From: Psychrobacillus sp. NEAU-3TGS | GTDB lineage: Bacteria > Bacillota > Bacilli > Bacillales_A > Planococcaceae | Length of the DNA: 64,000 bases | Direction: 5' to 3' | Assembly (NCBI RefSeq): GCF_029955155.1 | Contig: NZ_JAPNOZ010000006.1 | Coordinates: 124,001-188,000, forward strand | Part shown: positions 36,760-45,378 of the stretch, piece by piece | How the letters are laid out: each line of letters opens with the position of its first letter | Numbering within the stretch: position 1 is the stretch's first letter | The notes under the pieces: model-generated | Seen by the model: only the letters and a program-made list of their open reading frames with translations | Database searches by the model: none | Told to the model about the DNA's origin: nothing | Made by a program: the position numbers and the translations under genes

Positions 36760-37254
36760 ATGTCAAAAATCTCTAAAAATAATACTAGTAATGATGAAAT
36801 CTATGTACGACTGTACTTATCCGCGTTTAGAAGTGGTTTAGTTGCCAAGCTGAAAGCCACCAATTTCACTGTTTTCATGACCATTTGTAGCTATATGAAT
36901 GAAGCTGGTGAATGTTGGCCTACACAAGAACAGATTGCAGAGAGCAGTGGTATTGGAAAAACCACAGTTAATAAGTCTGTAAATGAATTGCTAGCTTTTA
37001 AGTTCAAAGGTAAGCCTTTAATTAGTCGTAGGATGGTTCAGAATGGATATTTTAAAAATAGCGTCTATACAATTCACCCTATTTCACAGGTGGCTATTTT
37101 CGGCGGCCAAGTAGAAATCCTTGATACTAAAGAAAGTACTAAAAATGGTACAAAGAAAAGTACTAATGAAATACCAAAAACAATAGATGAAAATGTTAAT
37201 CTACCAGTGAATGATAGAGCCTTAGAAAGATTACAAAACAGATTAAACAAATAA
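36760..37254 (+). CDS. Winged-helix protein, replication-initiator-like, 164 aa
   Basis: ATG 36760 has GGAAGGTG at 6 nt; the frame is open 63 nt further but without a site. The core is a winged helix: FTVFMTICSYMNEAGECWPT, then QEQIAESSGIGKTTVNKSVN and a basic wing (ISRRMVQNGYFKNSVYTIHP). This HTH_36-type domain is found in plasmid initiators and phage DnaD/RepA-like proteins. The tail is polar and ends in an amphipathic helix (DRALERLQNRLNK). Iteron-like repeats lie upstream, supporting replication or copy control of the excised element. Confidence 0.7.
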   Translation: MSKISKNNTSNDEIYVRLYLSAFRSGLVAKLKATNFTVFMTICSYMNEAGECWPTQEQIAESSGIGKTTVNKSVNELLAFKFKGKPLISRRMVQNGYFKNSVYTIHPISQVAIFGGQVEILDTKESTKNGTKKSTNEIPKTIDENVNLPVNDRALERLQNRLNK

Positions 37255-37416
37255 ATATTCCCATAATAATCCTTCATGAGATGGACACAGTATCTTTACG
37301 AACTTTAGCACCTTCAAGCGTGTATAAGTATGTAAGAATGAATAACATCATCCTTATAAAATAACACTTAGGCATGGGTGTTACTTTGTTGTGCCATTAC
37401 ACAACTCCTTACTAGG

Positions 37417-37453
37417 AACAGTTCAGACTTTAATTAGTTTGGGCTGTTTTTTA
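37417..37453 (+). terminator. Terminator between the Rep-like gene and the four-gene operon
   Basis: AACAGTTCAGACT and AGTTTGGGCTGTT arms (with G-U pairs), then TTTTTT. Confidence 0.65.
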
Positions 37454-37481
37454 CTATGCATAAAAATGGAGGTTATTATAA

Positions 37482-37763
37482 ATGAATAGATACGATAAAA
37501 CTGAATTATTAAAGCTACTAGATGCAGATACGATAAAGGTGCTTCTAAGGATTTATGGAATTGACTATAAGAAAATTGCTATCAGATTTGGACAAACAAG
37601 ACCAGCAGTTTATTACCAACTTAAAAACGATAGCTTTAAAAATTACCAGCGTGAAATCATTCTTAATCTATTCATTCAATACGGCTTAGAAGCTGCTGAA
37701 TTAATCCTGATAAACAAAATGATGACTACTATGAAGAAGGTGAAAACAAATGAAGCTAATTGA
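37482..37763 (+). CDS. Small helix-turn-helix protein, 93 aa (operon gene 1)
   Basis: ATG has TGGAGG at 9 nt. IDYKKIAIRFGQTRPAVYYQ and the following LKNDSFKNYQREIIL form a probable helix-turn-helix; the C-terminal half is a hydrophobic helix (GLEAAELILINKMM). It overlaps the next gene by 14 nt and opens a tight four-gene operon. Likely the DNA-binding or regulatory member. No named family. Confidence 0.68.
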   Translation: MNRYDKTELLKLLDADTIKVLLRIYGIDYKKIAIRFGQTRPAVYYQLKNDSFKNYQREIILNLFIQYGLEAAELILINKMMTTMKKVKTNEAN

Positions 37764-38178
37764 AGATATGATTCAGGAATTAACCGACACGTCACAGGAA
37801 TGGAATAATGATGAAATATCATTCGAAGTAAGAAACATGAAGCTGGATCTACTAATCAATCAAGTGGAACAGTTACAGATTCAGTTCTCCAATCCATTAG
37901 AGAACCTTCCCCCAGATGCTACAAACGTTTACACCCAGCTATTAAGCCGCCATAAGTACAAAGCGATAATTAGACTGAATGAACTTAAACAGGCCAGTAC
38001 TAAACGACAATATAACATAATTGCAAGGTCATTAATTCAAAGAAAGCTTTATTTCCCTTCTTTACATAGAAGTTTTAAGCGGAATATTTGGGCTTATTCT
38101 AATGCGAAAAAAATGCTTCACGTTAAAGATTTTCAGATATTCATAATAAAAGAAATGGAAGGTGTTATTAATGAGTAA
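37750..38178 (+). CDS. Hypothetical helical protein, 142 aa (operon gene 2)
   Basis: Start overlaps gene 1 and lies just after a GAAGAAGGTG site. Mostly alpha-helical and charged (LIEDMIQELTDTSQEWN; LLINQVEQLQIQF; a basic FKRNIWAYSNAKKMLH stretch). No motif recognised. Overlap on both sides implies translational coupling. Confidence 0.66.
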   Translation: MKLIEDMIQELTDTSQEWNNDEISFEVRNMKLDLLINQVEQLQIQFSNPLENLPPDATNVYTQLLSRHKYKAIIRLNELKQASTKRQYNIIARSLIQRKLYFPSLHRSFKRNIWAYSNAKKMLHVKDFQIFIIKEMEGVINE

Positions 38179-38413
38179 TACAGATAGATTAGAAGCAATT
38201 AGGGCGTATTTTGCCGAGGAAGAAAAGATAAAGGTAGAAGTCCCAGTAAAGATAAGTAAGACAATAAAAGGTGACGTGCATCACTACTTTAACGGAGATC
38301 GTGCTGGATACAAATTTCGTCACGGTATTGCATGGGTAGAGAGAAATGACCTTCATAAGTTCCGTGGACTACATTTCATTATTCATGAAGAAGAATGCGG
38401 TGAATCAAAATGA
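38171..38413 (+). CDS. Hypothetical protein, 80 aa (operon gene 3)
   Basis: ATG 38171 has GGAAGGTG at 7 nt; an in-frame start 9 nt earlier overlaps that site. It overlaps gene 2 by 8 nt. The protein has a beta-hairpin-like middle (GDVHHYFNGDRAGYKFRHGI) and ends HFIIHEEECGESK. No family named. Confidence 0.64.
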   Translation: MSNTDRLEAIRAYFAEEEKIKVEVPVKISKTIKGDVHHYFNGDRAGYKFRHGIAWVERNDLHKFRGLHFIIHEEECGESK

Positions 38414-39066
38414 ACGTAACTGAAAAGATTAATACCTTCATAGCAGAATACAATAATAAATTGAATCAGCTTAATGAAAGAATAGAATCCAGTTCCAAGC
38501 GTGTTACTGAAATTGAAATGGAAATAAAGTATATCAGTCAGAAGGAACTCCCTGAAGCTTCTGTGCAGCGTGTCTTGTCCAGTGAATCAGGATTGGAAAA
38601 TAAACTAAAGAAAACATTAATAAAGCTTCAGACAGAACTAGAAGAGAAAAATGAAGAAGTTTTGATTCTACAGAACGCCTTGCAGCAGTATCATTTTCAA
38701 GCGGCAAACGAACTGAAACAGTATCAGCAATTATTTAAGGATGAACGTGCTATTGCTATGGATAAGATCTATAGCAAGATGATGTCAAAGAAGCGTGAAT
38801 ACGTGGAAGCTATGAAAGAAGAAGCTGAAGTACTTCACCAGTTCCAAGCCGTTGATCTACAGATTCAACTAGTAGAACAGGCTGCTGGAATGAAGAAGGA
38901 TGTATATAACATCTTTACAGTGGATTCAGCACCAATGCCAAGCCATTTAAAACGCTATAATGGTATTTACTTGGCCCTTACTCATGAAGAAGTACAGAAG
39001 ATTATCAAGAAAACACCAATTGATTTAGGCTATCTCGATAAATTTAAGCATACAAAAAACTTATAA
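38410..39066 (+). CDS. Coiled-coil protein, 218 aa (operon gene 4)
   Basis: ATGA overlap with gene 3. Residues ~1-150 are almost all coiled coil (TFIAEYNNKLNQLNERIESS; LIKLQTELEEKNEEVLILQN), ending in a folded tail (PSHLKRYNGIYLALTHEEVQ). No membrane span or catalytic motif. Such proteins often act as structural or scaffold subunits. The operon ends here or with the doubtful frame at 39074. Confidence 0.68.
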   Translation: MNVTEKINTFIAEYNNKLNQLNERIESSSKRVTEIEMEIKYISQKELPEASVQRVLSSESGLENKLKKTLIKLQTELEEKNEEVLILQNALQQYHFQAANELKQYQQLFKDERAIAMDKIYSKMMSKKREYVEAMKEEAEVLHQFQAVDLQIQLVEQAAGMKKDVYNIFTVDSAPMPSHLKRYNGIYLALTHEEVQKIIKKTPIDLGYLDKFKHTKNL

Positions 39067-39073
39067 TGTAACA

Positions 39074-39286
39074 ATGATACTTGTGAGAAGCGCTGTAACG
39101 ACTTTAGGAACACTAACACTAGAATGGATAACTGTTCACCTAAATTCATTACACGGCTATATTTTTGCCTATTTAATAGTGCTACTACTTTTATATGAAC
39201 CTAATAAAAAAAGTATGGGGGTGCCTGCTATATATCTGGGTCTACATAGCGACACCCCCTCTACCACCGGAGGAATTATAATTTAA
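39074..39286 (+). CDS. Doubtful small membrane frame, 70 aa
   Basis: Follows operon gene 4 by 7 nt and has one hydrophobic segment (GYIFAYLIVLLLLY), but no ribosome site, and its 3' half overlaps a GC-rich structured region. It may be a coupled fifth gene or chance. Confidence 0.3.
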   Translation: MILVRSAVTTLGTLTLEWITVHLNSLHGYIFAYLIVLLLLYEPNKKSMGVPAIYLGLHSDTPSTTGGIII

Positions 39287-39350
39287 TTGTGTGCATACTT
39301 TTGACGGTATTATTGCACCCCATAGGTGTGGGGAGAGAGGGGCACACCCT
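39218..39350. other. Structured GC-rich segment
   Basis: GGGGGTG (39218) and CACCCCC (about 39256) are inverted copies; further right, GTGTGC/GCACAC (39291, 39343) and CACCCC/GTGTGGGG pairs nest inside. This is much more GC-rich and folded than its surroundings. It may end the operon, or be an origin or transfer site. Confidence 0.4.
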
Positions 39351-39546
39351 AAGGTATACTATTCTCCCCATTTCCAGTGCCACTGTTTCCCCCAGGACCA
39401 CCCATCCAGTACGTATATAAGATACCAAGTAATACAACCATGAAATTTCCAAAGTTGCTGAAAACCAACGTGACGCCTATAAATCCTGTGCTTATCCCCA
39501 GTAGGACTACTACAATGAGTAGTACAATTAAATTTTTCTTGCCCAT
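39349..39546 (-). CDS. Small membrane protein, 65 aa
   Basis: ATG has AGGAGGA at 8 nt. Two hydrophobic segments (LIVLLIVVVLLGISTGFIG; FGNFMVVLLGILYTYWM) are followed by a Gly/Asn tail (GGPGGNSGTGNGENS). Small double-span peptides on islands may be holins, toxins or immunity peptides; nothing decides this. Confidence 0.6.
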   Translation of the reverse strand: MGKKNLIVLLIVVVLLGISTGFIGVTLVFSNFGNFMVVLLGILYTYWMGGPGGNSGTGNGENSIP

Positions 39547-40463
39547 GATTCAATTCCTCCTAATGATAGTTTTAGTACCGACGAATCGGATACTTAGCTA
39601 TCTGGAGTAAGCTATTACGCACTTTTAAAATGATGGCTGCTTCTAAGCCAAACATCCCCCAAAATGCAACGCCATATATTATTGTAAACGAACTCTATTA
39701 AAATTACAAGATTATTCAAATTATTTTATATAAACTCAATAATCAACACATATCAATGTAGTAGCCTATCAACGTAGCGATAAGGGTGGGTGTATATCGT
39801 TACCAGTAACTAGGATTCTTTTTTTGTTTATTTTTCATATTTACTTGCGTTATTCAAATACTTCCCCCAACATGAAGCCAGAATTGAGGACAACGGCTTG
39901 GTGCAAAAATGACTGCCTACATTTCAGAAACTAAATTAATAGAATCTGAAACATAGTCAGCCATTGCAACACTTTTCACATGAATCCGTCATTTGAGGTA
40001 TCCGTATATGTATGCCCTTGTTAAATGCGATTCTTTCAAATCAACACACCTACTACACTACTATTGCCCCCATGAGTTCATACAATTCGATTTAAAGCCA
40101 TTTGCATCATATCGTTAATACATATCCATCTATAGTGGAACTCTGTAAAATTATACTCTTTGGTGTGTTCTGTGTTGCCTTAACAACTCAATTCTTCCAC
40201 TCCTAGCCGTTAATGGTCGCTAACACCATTCACACTCAAAGCGAAACAAGGAACGCTAGAATAGAGTGCTAGACGTTTGTTTGCATCGGAAACGTCATAA
40301 CCTTTCCAGTTTTATTTTGATTCGAGTTAGTGGGCAACCTCGAAAGAGTACATCCTAAAAAAGACAATAGGAAACTAGACCTTTGCAATTTAGCTTTTTT
40401 TCAAGTAAAATGAAGGCATGTTAGAAACTCATATTTAGTTGTATTTGCGTACGCTAATTGAGT
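39547..40463. other. Gene-poor kilobase of the island
   Basis: No coding frame has start signals. GACGTTT/AAACGTC arms (40272 and 40290) and CGCTAG/CTAG pairs near 40252-40272 mark a folded zone. A strong plus-strand terminator follows at 40464, so an unannotated RNA may be made from here. Confidence 0.4.
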
Positions 40464-40500
40464 AGAGGGTAACGACTGCGAATCGTTACTCTCTTTTTTA
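40464..40500 (+). terminator. Strong terminator without an assigned gene
   Basis: AGAGGGTAACGA and TCGTTACTCTCT form a 12-bp stem with one G-U pair, followed by T6. No coding gene on the plus strand lies upstream for over 1 kb. Confidence 0.75.
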
Positions 40501-40580
40501 TTTCCTCCCCTTTCACTTCAATTATGTTGTTTGTAGTTTACCAATCCAGTAATGATGAAATTAACTCCAGTATGTATGGG

Positions 40581-40832
40581 TTAATACTTTATTGTCTGAC
40601 ATAGATTTAATATGTCTAAAGCGAACTTTTCAGCTTCATCAACTCCTGAGGTAATAATCGAAAGAATTTCTTTCCCATTTCCTACCCCTATTAAAATTGA
40701 ATCGTCTTTTTTGCCAGATTGCTTTGAATCCAAATATGTTTGTTTTGCATCCGTAATCTTTACATAGTGGCTTTCAAGAGTAATGTATAAATTTTTATTC
40801 TCTGCATCCTTGAATTTATAATTTCTCAACAT
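40581..40832 (-). CDS. Hypothetical protein, 83 aa
   Basis: ATG has AAGGGAGAA at 4-5 nt. A mixed alpha/beta soluble protein: YKFKDAENKNLYITLESHYV strands, then SIITSGVDEAEKFALDILNL helix. It could be a small PH-like fold, but no family was recognised. It lies directly after the integrase on the same strand. Confidence 0.65.
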   Translation of the reverse strand: MLRNYKFKDAENKNLYITLESHYVKITDAKQTYLDSKQSGKKDDSILIGVGNGKEILSIITSGVDEAEKFALDILNLCQTIKY

Positions 40833-40915
40833 TCAATTCTCCCTTACTTTCAATCAGTATTAACATTCGAAACATTCATTTCTTAAGAAGATGCTTTATT
40901 GGTACTTTTTATTTG

Positions 40916-41890
40916 CTATAGATATTGTTTTAGACTGTTAGATACTTCCTCTATATCAAGGTCTAAATATTGCGTTGTAACGGCTAAATCCGAGTGTCCT
41001 AAGGCTTTACTGATGAGTGGTACACTTGCACCTTTCTCTAGGAGGTTCTTTGCGAACGCCCTTCTAATAGCGTGTGCGTTGATGTTCTCTAATCCAAATC
41101 GTTTACTGTATTTATTAAGTTGTTTTGAAATGGCACAGTTTGATGATTTAGTTGTATTCATGGCTAGGCCATTCTGAGTTATAAACACATTTGTGCCGGT
41201 GGTTTTAAAATGTTTTCTAATACGCTGATTTTGTTTGATTAGTAACATTAAAATGTCAGCTAATTCTTCATCGATTGGTAGCTTCAAATATTTATGATTT
41301 TTTAATGTAGATCCATTTAAGTTTAAACAATGTTTTTCAAAATCAATGTGCCGTTCCTTTAACTCGCATACAGTGTGAATTCTTATTCCAGTCTTAAACA
41401 TCAGTTTGACAGCAGTGACATCTCTAAAGCCTATAAAGGTTGATTTATCTATCAAATGAAACAACTTTTGAATGTCACATTCTTTAGCAGATGGTTTAAC
41501 CTCCTTATCAACTTTGATATGGATGTTCTTCCAAAAGTTATCCTTTATCCAATTGTTAAAAAATAGCTTTCCTAGTACTGCTTTGATTGTCTTCAAACGA
41601 ATTTTTTTTGTTTGTACAGAAACCTCAAGATTATCCAAATAGTTAAAAATACTATCTGAATTGATTTCCTCTATAAAAACTAACCCATTGAATTGAACAA
41701 ATTGCTTAAAGATATAATCATAGCTTTGAATTGTTCTCGGTCTATTGCCAGCTATCTGCATTTGTTTAAAAATTACTTCCATTCCATAGCTTATCGGTGT
41801 CCAACTAATATTGCTTTTATCTCCCCCTTTACTGAATACTAACTGTGTATCTTCAATTGCATATACACCATGTTTTCTAATATTGGACAT
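40916..41890 (-). CDS. int: Tyrosine recombinase (site-specific integrase), 324 aa
   Basis: N-terminal core-binding (SAM-like) domain ~25-130; catalytic domain after. The active-site set is visible: Arg in FKTGIRIHTVCEL, HAIRR (HxxR), GHSDLAVTTQ (second His), and Tyr in QYLDLD. It sits right inside the island next to ssrA, so it is the integrase for this site. Its AGGGGG ribosome site is the 3' arm of a terminator hairpin whose T7 run directly precedes the ATG. Confidence 0.94.
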   Translation of the reverse strand: MSNIRKHGVYAIEDTQLVFSKGGDKSNISWTPISYGMEVIFKQMQIAGNRPRTIQSYDYIFKQFVQFNGLVFIEEINSDSIFNYLDNLEVSVQTKKIRLKTIKAVLGKLFFNNWIKDNFWKNIHIKVDKEVKPSAKECDIQKLFHLIDKSTFIGFRDVTAVKLMFKTGIRIHTVCELKERHIDFEKHCLNLNGSTLKNHKYLKLPIDEELADILMLLIKQNQRIRKHFKTTGTNVFITQNGLAMNTTKSSNCAISKQLNKYSKRFGLENINAHAIRRAFAKNLLEKGASVPLISKALGHSDLAVTTQYLDLDIEEVSNSLKQYL

Positions 41891-41927
41891 AAAAAAACCC
41901 CCTAATCCAAATTGGAATCAGAAGGTT
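41888..41927 (-). terminator. Hairpin-T7 overlapping the integrase ribosome site
   Basis: Minus-strand arms AACCTTCTGATTCC and GGATTAGGGGGTT pair imperfectly; seven T then lead straight into the int ATG. The AGGGGG Shine-Dalgarno is inside the 3' arm, so folding would both end read-through transcripts and hide the ribosome site. Confidence 0.65.
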
Positions 41928-41972
41928 TATAAACTAAGTTCATATAAATAATGAGTAATTTACCCTAGTAAC

Positions 41973-42017
41973 AAAAAAGGGATATTCAATAAGAGTTCAA
42001 CTCCTATCAAATACCCC
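41973..42017 (-). terminator. ssrA terminator
   Basis: Arms 41979-41997 and 41999-42017 pair fully if G-U is allowed, with TTTTTT after on the minus strand, about 50 nt after the tmRNA 3' end. Confidence 0.8.
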
Positions 42018-42066
42018 TAACATTGTTTAAACATTGATTTAACAGTGTTTCTACTGTCAAAAATAG

Positions 42067-42134
42067 TATGGAGACGGCGGGATTTGAACCCGCGTCCAGA
42101 AACTCTAACACTTAAGCTTCTACGCGTGTATCTT
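42067..42134. repeat. Proximal att core (ssrA 3' end)
   Basis: 68 bp identical to 27389-27456. It spans the acceptor stem, T-arm and adjoining helix of tmRNA, the usual recombination site of ssrA-specific integrases. Confidence 0.9.
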
Positions 42135-42419
42135 GCCTATTTAGGTTTCGCGTAGCACTATGCCGACAAGCAGGCGTCATGTACGCTAACTTGGAAATCT
42201 CTTGCTGACAGCTCAAGTGGCACTGCCAACCGTATCCCACTAAGAGTGAGCTCTACCTAGCCACATGGGCGATGGATAGATAAAGCAGATCCGAGCTTAC
42301 GCTGCGAATGCTAAGTTGTTGTTTGTTTTGCCTGTTATTATAAAGTCCGTTTTTGCGGAGCCGAGCCTCCGACGCGCAACTCAAGCTCAGACTATCCCTG
42401 TCGAATCCATAACGTCCCC
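42069..42419 (-). ncRNA. ssrA: tmRNA
   Basis: The 5' end GGGGACG (from 42419) pairs with CGTCTCC at the 3' end (42076-42070) to form the tRNA-like acceptor; GTTCAAATCCC is the T-arm. The tag frame reads GKTNNNLAFAA then TAA, so trans-translation adds (A)GKTNNNLAFAA, whose LAFAA end is a ClpXP degron. tmRNA with SmpB rescues stalled ribosomes. It follows smpB as in other Bacillales. The terminal CCA is not encoded. Its 3' end was supplied by the island. Confidence 0.96.
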
Positions 42420-42454
42420 GTTTATGGAATAATGTAAGCTTTGTTACATAGCTA

Positions 42455-42483
42455 ACTATACATCAAAAATGGTCAATTTTCAA
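42455..42483 (-). promoter_or_regulatory. SigA promoter of ssrA
   Basis: TTGAAA (42478-42483) and TATAGT (42455-42460), 17 bp apart on the minus strand; transcript would start ~30 nt upstream of the mature 5' end. Confidence 0.7.
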
Positions 42484-42513
42484 GTGATACATCTTTCCAA
42501 TAATGGATAGTCC

Positions 42514-42984
42514 TTATTGGTTGCGCTCCTTGAACGCTCTTTCCATATCACGTTTTGCTTCTTTTTTCTTCAAGACGTCTCGTTTGTCGTAATCTTTCTT
42601 CCCTTTACCAAGGCCAATTAATACTTTTGCATAGCCATTTTTCACATACATTTTTAGCGGGACGATTGTGTAGCCCTCTCGTTTAGTTTCGCCGATTAAT
42701 GTATTGATCTGCTTTTTATGTAAAAGTAGTTTTCGAGATCGTAATGGATCATGGTTGAAGCGGTTTCCTTGCTCGTATGGGCTAATATGCATATTGGAAA
42801 TCCACGCTTCATTGTTACGGATACGAACGAATGCATCTTTTAGTTGTACTTTTCCGTTACGGATGGATTTTATTTCGGTTCCTTGTAATACGATACCTGC
42901 TTCAATTGTTTCTTCGATAAAGTAATCATGGCTTGCTTTTTTGTTCTGTGCGAGCACTTTATCGTCATGCTTTTTTGCTGCCAT
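42514..42984 (-). CDS. smpB: SsrA-binding protein SmpB, 156 aa
   Basis: ATG 42984 has GAGGTG at 6 nt; a GTG 9 nt earlier lies in that site. The OB-fold signatures are clear: [41 protein letters not shown] and GKKDYDKRD in the C-terminal tail that enters the mRNA channel. SmpB carries tmRNA to stalled ribosomes. It lies between rnr and ssrA, its normal partners. Confidence 0.97.
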   Translation of the reverse strand: MAAKKHDDKVLAQNKKASHDYFIEETIEAGIVLQGTEIKSIRNGKVQLKDAFVRIRNNEAWISNMHISPYEQGNRFNHDPLRSRKLLLHKKQINTLIGETKREGYTIVPLKMYVKNGYAKVLIGLGKGKKDYDKRDVLKKKEAKRDMERAFKERNQ

Positions 42985-43029
42985 CTCATTCACCTCTTAA
43001 AGCTTACGAGGAGCGACTAAGCGCTCCTT

Positions 43030-45336
43030 TTATTTTTTCTTTTTTGGTCGTTTACGACGTTGCGATTTTTTGGCAACGGATTCGTAAAATTTCTTTTTCT
43101 GTTTTACTTCTTTTTTCGGGCCTGGTTGAGAAGAGCTTCTTCTGCCTGCGCCTTCTTTTTTCTTTGCATGAATTACTTTTGGTGCTTCTTTTCTCGTGCG
43201 GTGGAATGCTTTTTTCATGCCGACGATTTCAAAATCGATCGCTGATTCTTCTGGTTTTACTTCGGATACGCGAACCGTTACTTCATCCCCGATTCGGAAT
43301 TGCTTGCCTGAACGCTCACCGATCATGATCATTTGACGATCATCGAATCGATAATAGTCATCCGTCATATTCGTTACATGCACAAGTCCTTCAATCGTAT
43401 TTGGCAGCTCGACGAATATACCGAAGTTTGTAACAGAGCTAATAATACCTTCGAATTCTTCCCCGATCTTATCGGACATGAATTGTGCTTTCTTCAGTGC
43501 ATCTGTATCACGTTCTGCATCTACTGCACGACGTTCACGTTTCGATGTGTGCTCGGCGATATCATCGATGATTGCTCCCCAATGATTAATCGTTGCTGAG
43601 CTTACATCTCCATTTACTAAGTATGTTCGGATTAATCGATGAACGATTAAATCGGGATAACGTCGAATTGGTGATGTGAAATGCGTATAGAATTCAGTAG
43701 ATAATCCAAAGTGTCCTAAACATTCCCCGTAATATTTCGCTTGTTGTAGAGAGCGTAATAACATCGTAGAAATGACTGGCTCTTCTGGCATACCTTCAAT
43801 ATTTTCAATAATTTCTTGTAATGCCTTTGGATGCACTTCATTGCCCGTACCTTTTACTACAAGTCCAAAATTCGTTAGGAAAGCGAAAAAGCGTTGCAGT
43901 TTTTCCGGCTTTGGATCTTCGTGAATACGATAAATAAACGGAACATCCATCCATTTAAAATGCTCTGCAACTGTTTCATTGGCAACAAGCATGAATTCTT
44001 CAATAAGACGTTCTGCAACTGTACGTTCGCGAGTCGCAACATCTGTTGGCCAGCCATCTTCATCTACGATAATTTTAGCTTCTTGGAAGTCAAAGTCGAT
44101 TGCACCACGTTCTTGACGCTTTTCTCTAAGGATTGCCGCAAGCTCACCCATCAGTTCAAACATTGGTACTAATGGCTCGTAACGCTCGATTAACGCTGCA
44201 TCTTTTTCTTCTAAAATTTTAAATACATCATGGTAAGTCATTCGTTCGGTTGTACGAATCACACTTTGGAAAATTTCATGCGATACAACCGTACCAGAGC
44301 CGTTAATGATCATCTCACAGGATAATGTTAAACGGTCTACTTGCGGGTTCAATGAACAAATACCGTTTGATAGACGATGCGGAATCATCGGGATAACTCG
44401 GTCTGCTAAGTAAACACTCGTTCCGCGATCATATGCTTCGCGATCAAGTGGAGAGCCTTCCGTTACATAATGACTAACATCCGCAATATGTACGCCTAGT
44501 TTATAGGTACCATCCGGTAGTTTCGTTACTGTAACAGCATCATCTAAGTCTTTTGCATCTGCTCCATCAATTGTGACGATTACTTCATCTCGTAAATCTC
44601 TGCGATTCTCCAAATCTTTTTCGTCAATTTCATCCGGAACTGATTCTGCTTGGTCAATCACTTCTTGCGGGAAGTCGATGGTAATGCCATGCTTGTAAAT
44701 AATAGATAGAATATCGACTCCTGGGTCATTTTTATGTCCAAGAATTTTCGTAACCATACCAGTTGCGGATTTTCTTTCATTTGGCCACTCCGTAATTTCT
44801 ACAACTACTTTATGTCCTTCGATTGCCCCTAACGTATCTCCTTTTGCGATAAATACGTCCATAGGTACTTTTTTATCATCTGGAATAACAAAGCCAAACC
44901 CTCGATTGTCCTGGAACGTTCCAACGACTTGGGTAGTGCCTCTTTGTGTAATTTTAATAATGGAACCTTCACTTCGGTCACCATGTGATTCACGGGATAC
45001 ACGAACGAGTACCTTGTCTCCGTTCACTGCTCCATTCACTTCCGTCGGTGGAATAAAAATATCATCTCCACCCTCTTCTGGTGCAACAAAGCCGAATCCT
45101 TTCGCATGGCCGATAAATTTCCCAACGACTAAATTCATTCGAGCCGGGGTACCATAACGATTGGATCTGGAGCGGACAACGAGTCCTGCATCTTCCATTT
45201 GAACAAGTGTTTTCACTAGTTCTTTAAAATCGTCTGCATCCACTAATCCAAAGTGCTCCTCTAGCTCTTTTGTAGTTAGTGGTTTATATTCTTCATCTCG
45301 CATTAGTTCTAATAATTTTTCTTTCATATTTTCCAT
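43030..45336 (-). CDS. rnr: Ribonuclease R, 768 aa
   Basis: ATG 45336 has AAGGAGGG at 7 nt. Order: N-terminal helix-turn-helix ([13 protein letters not shown]), two cold-shock domains ([29 protein letters not shown]), RNB catalytic domain ([14 protein letters not shown] with the metal Asp set; [22 protein letters not shown]), S1 domain ([17 protein letters not shown]) and a Lys-rich tail. It degrades structured RNA 3'-5' and clears mRNA in trans-translation, fitting smpB-ssrA next door. Confidence 0.97.
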   Translation of the reverse strand: MENMKEKLLELMRDEEYKPLTTKELEEHFGLVDADDFKELVKTLVQMEDAGLVVRSRSNRYGTPARMNLVVGKFIGHAKGFGFVAPEEGGDDIFIPPTEVNGAVNGDKVLVRVSRESHGDRSEGSIIKITQRGTTQVVGTFQDNRGFGFVIPDDKKVPMDVFIAKGDTLGAIEGHKVVVEITEWPNERKSATGMVTKILGHKNDPGVDILSIIYKHGITIDFPQEVIDQAESVPDEIDEKDLENRRDLRDEVIVTIDGADAKDLDDAVTVTKLPDGTYKLGVHIADVSHYVTEGSPLDREAYDRGTSVYLADRVIPMIPHRLSNGICSLNPQVDRLTLSCEMIINGSGTVVSHEIFQSVIRTTERMTYHDVFKILEEKDAALIERYEPLVPMFELMGELAAILREKRQERGAIDFDFQEAKIIVDEDGWPTDVATRERTVAERLIEEFMLVANETVAEHFKWMDVPFIYRIHEDPKPEKLQRFFAFLTNFGLVVKGTGNEVHPKALQEIIENIEGMPEEPVISTMLLRSLQQAKYYGECLGHFGLSTEFYTHFTSPIRRYPDLIVHRLIRTYLVNGDVSSATINHWGAIIDDIAEHTSKRERRAVDAERDTDALKKAQFMSDKIGEEFEGIISSVTNFGIFVELPNTIEGLVHVTNMTDDYYRFDDRQMIMIGERSGKQFRIGDEVTVRVSEVKPEESAIDFEIVGMKKAFHRTRKEAPKVIHAKKKEGAGRRSSSQPGPKKEVKQKKKFYESVAKKSQRRKRPKKKK

Positions 45337-45378
45337 GTTACATCCCTCCTTTTTCAGCGTGTGCACATTTGGTGTGTT

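Larger units (their letters stand above)
27389..42134. mobile_element. 14.7-kb genomic island integrated in ssrA
   Basis: A 68-bp sequence at 27389-27456 is repeated exactly at 42067-42134, where it is the 3' end of intact ssrA. A tyrosine recombinase (40916-41890) sits directly inside the ssrA end. The element carries a serine resolvase, a winged-helix Rep-like gene with iteron-like repeats, an unknown four-gene operon and a restriction-modification system. Integration at ssrA 3' ends is a well-known habit of tyrosine-integrase islands and phages. No capsid, relaxase or type IV secretion genes were seen, so transfer would need a helper. Confidence 0.9.

Noticed and set aside
27389..42134. 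Prophage
   Set aside because: No terminase, capsid, tail, lysis or phage repressor genes were recognised in the island.
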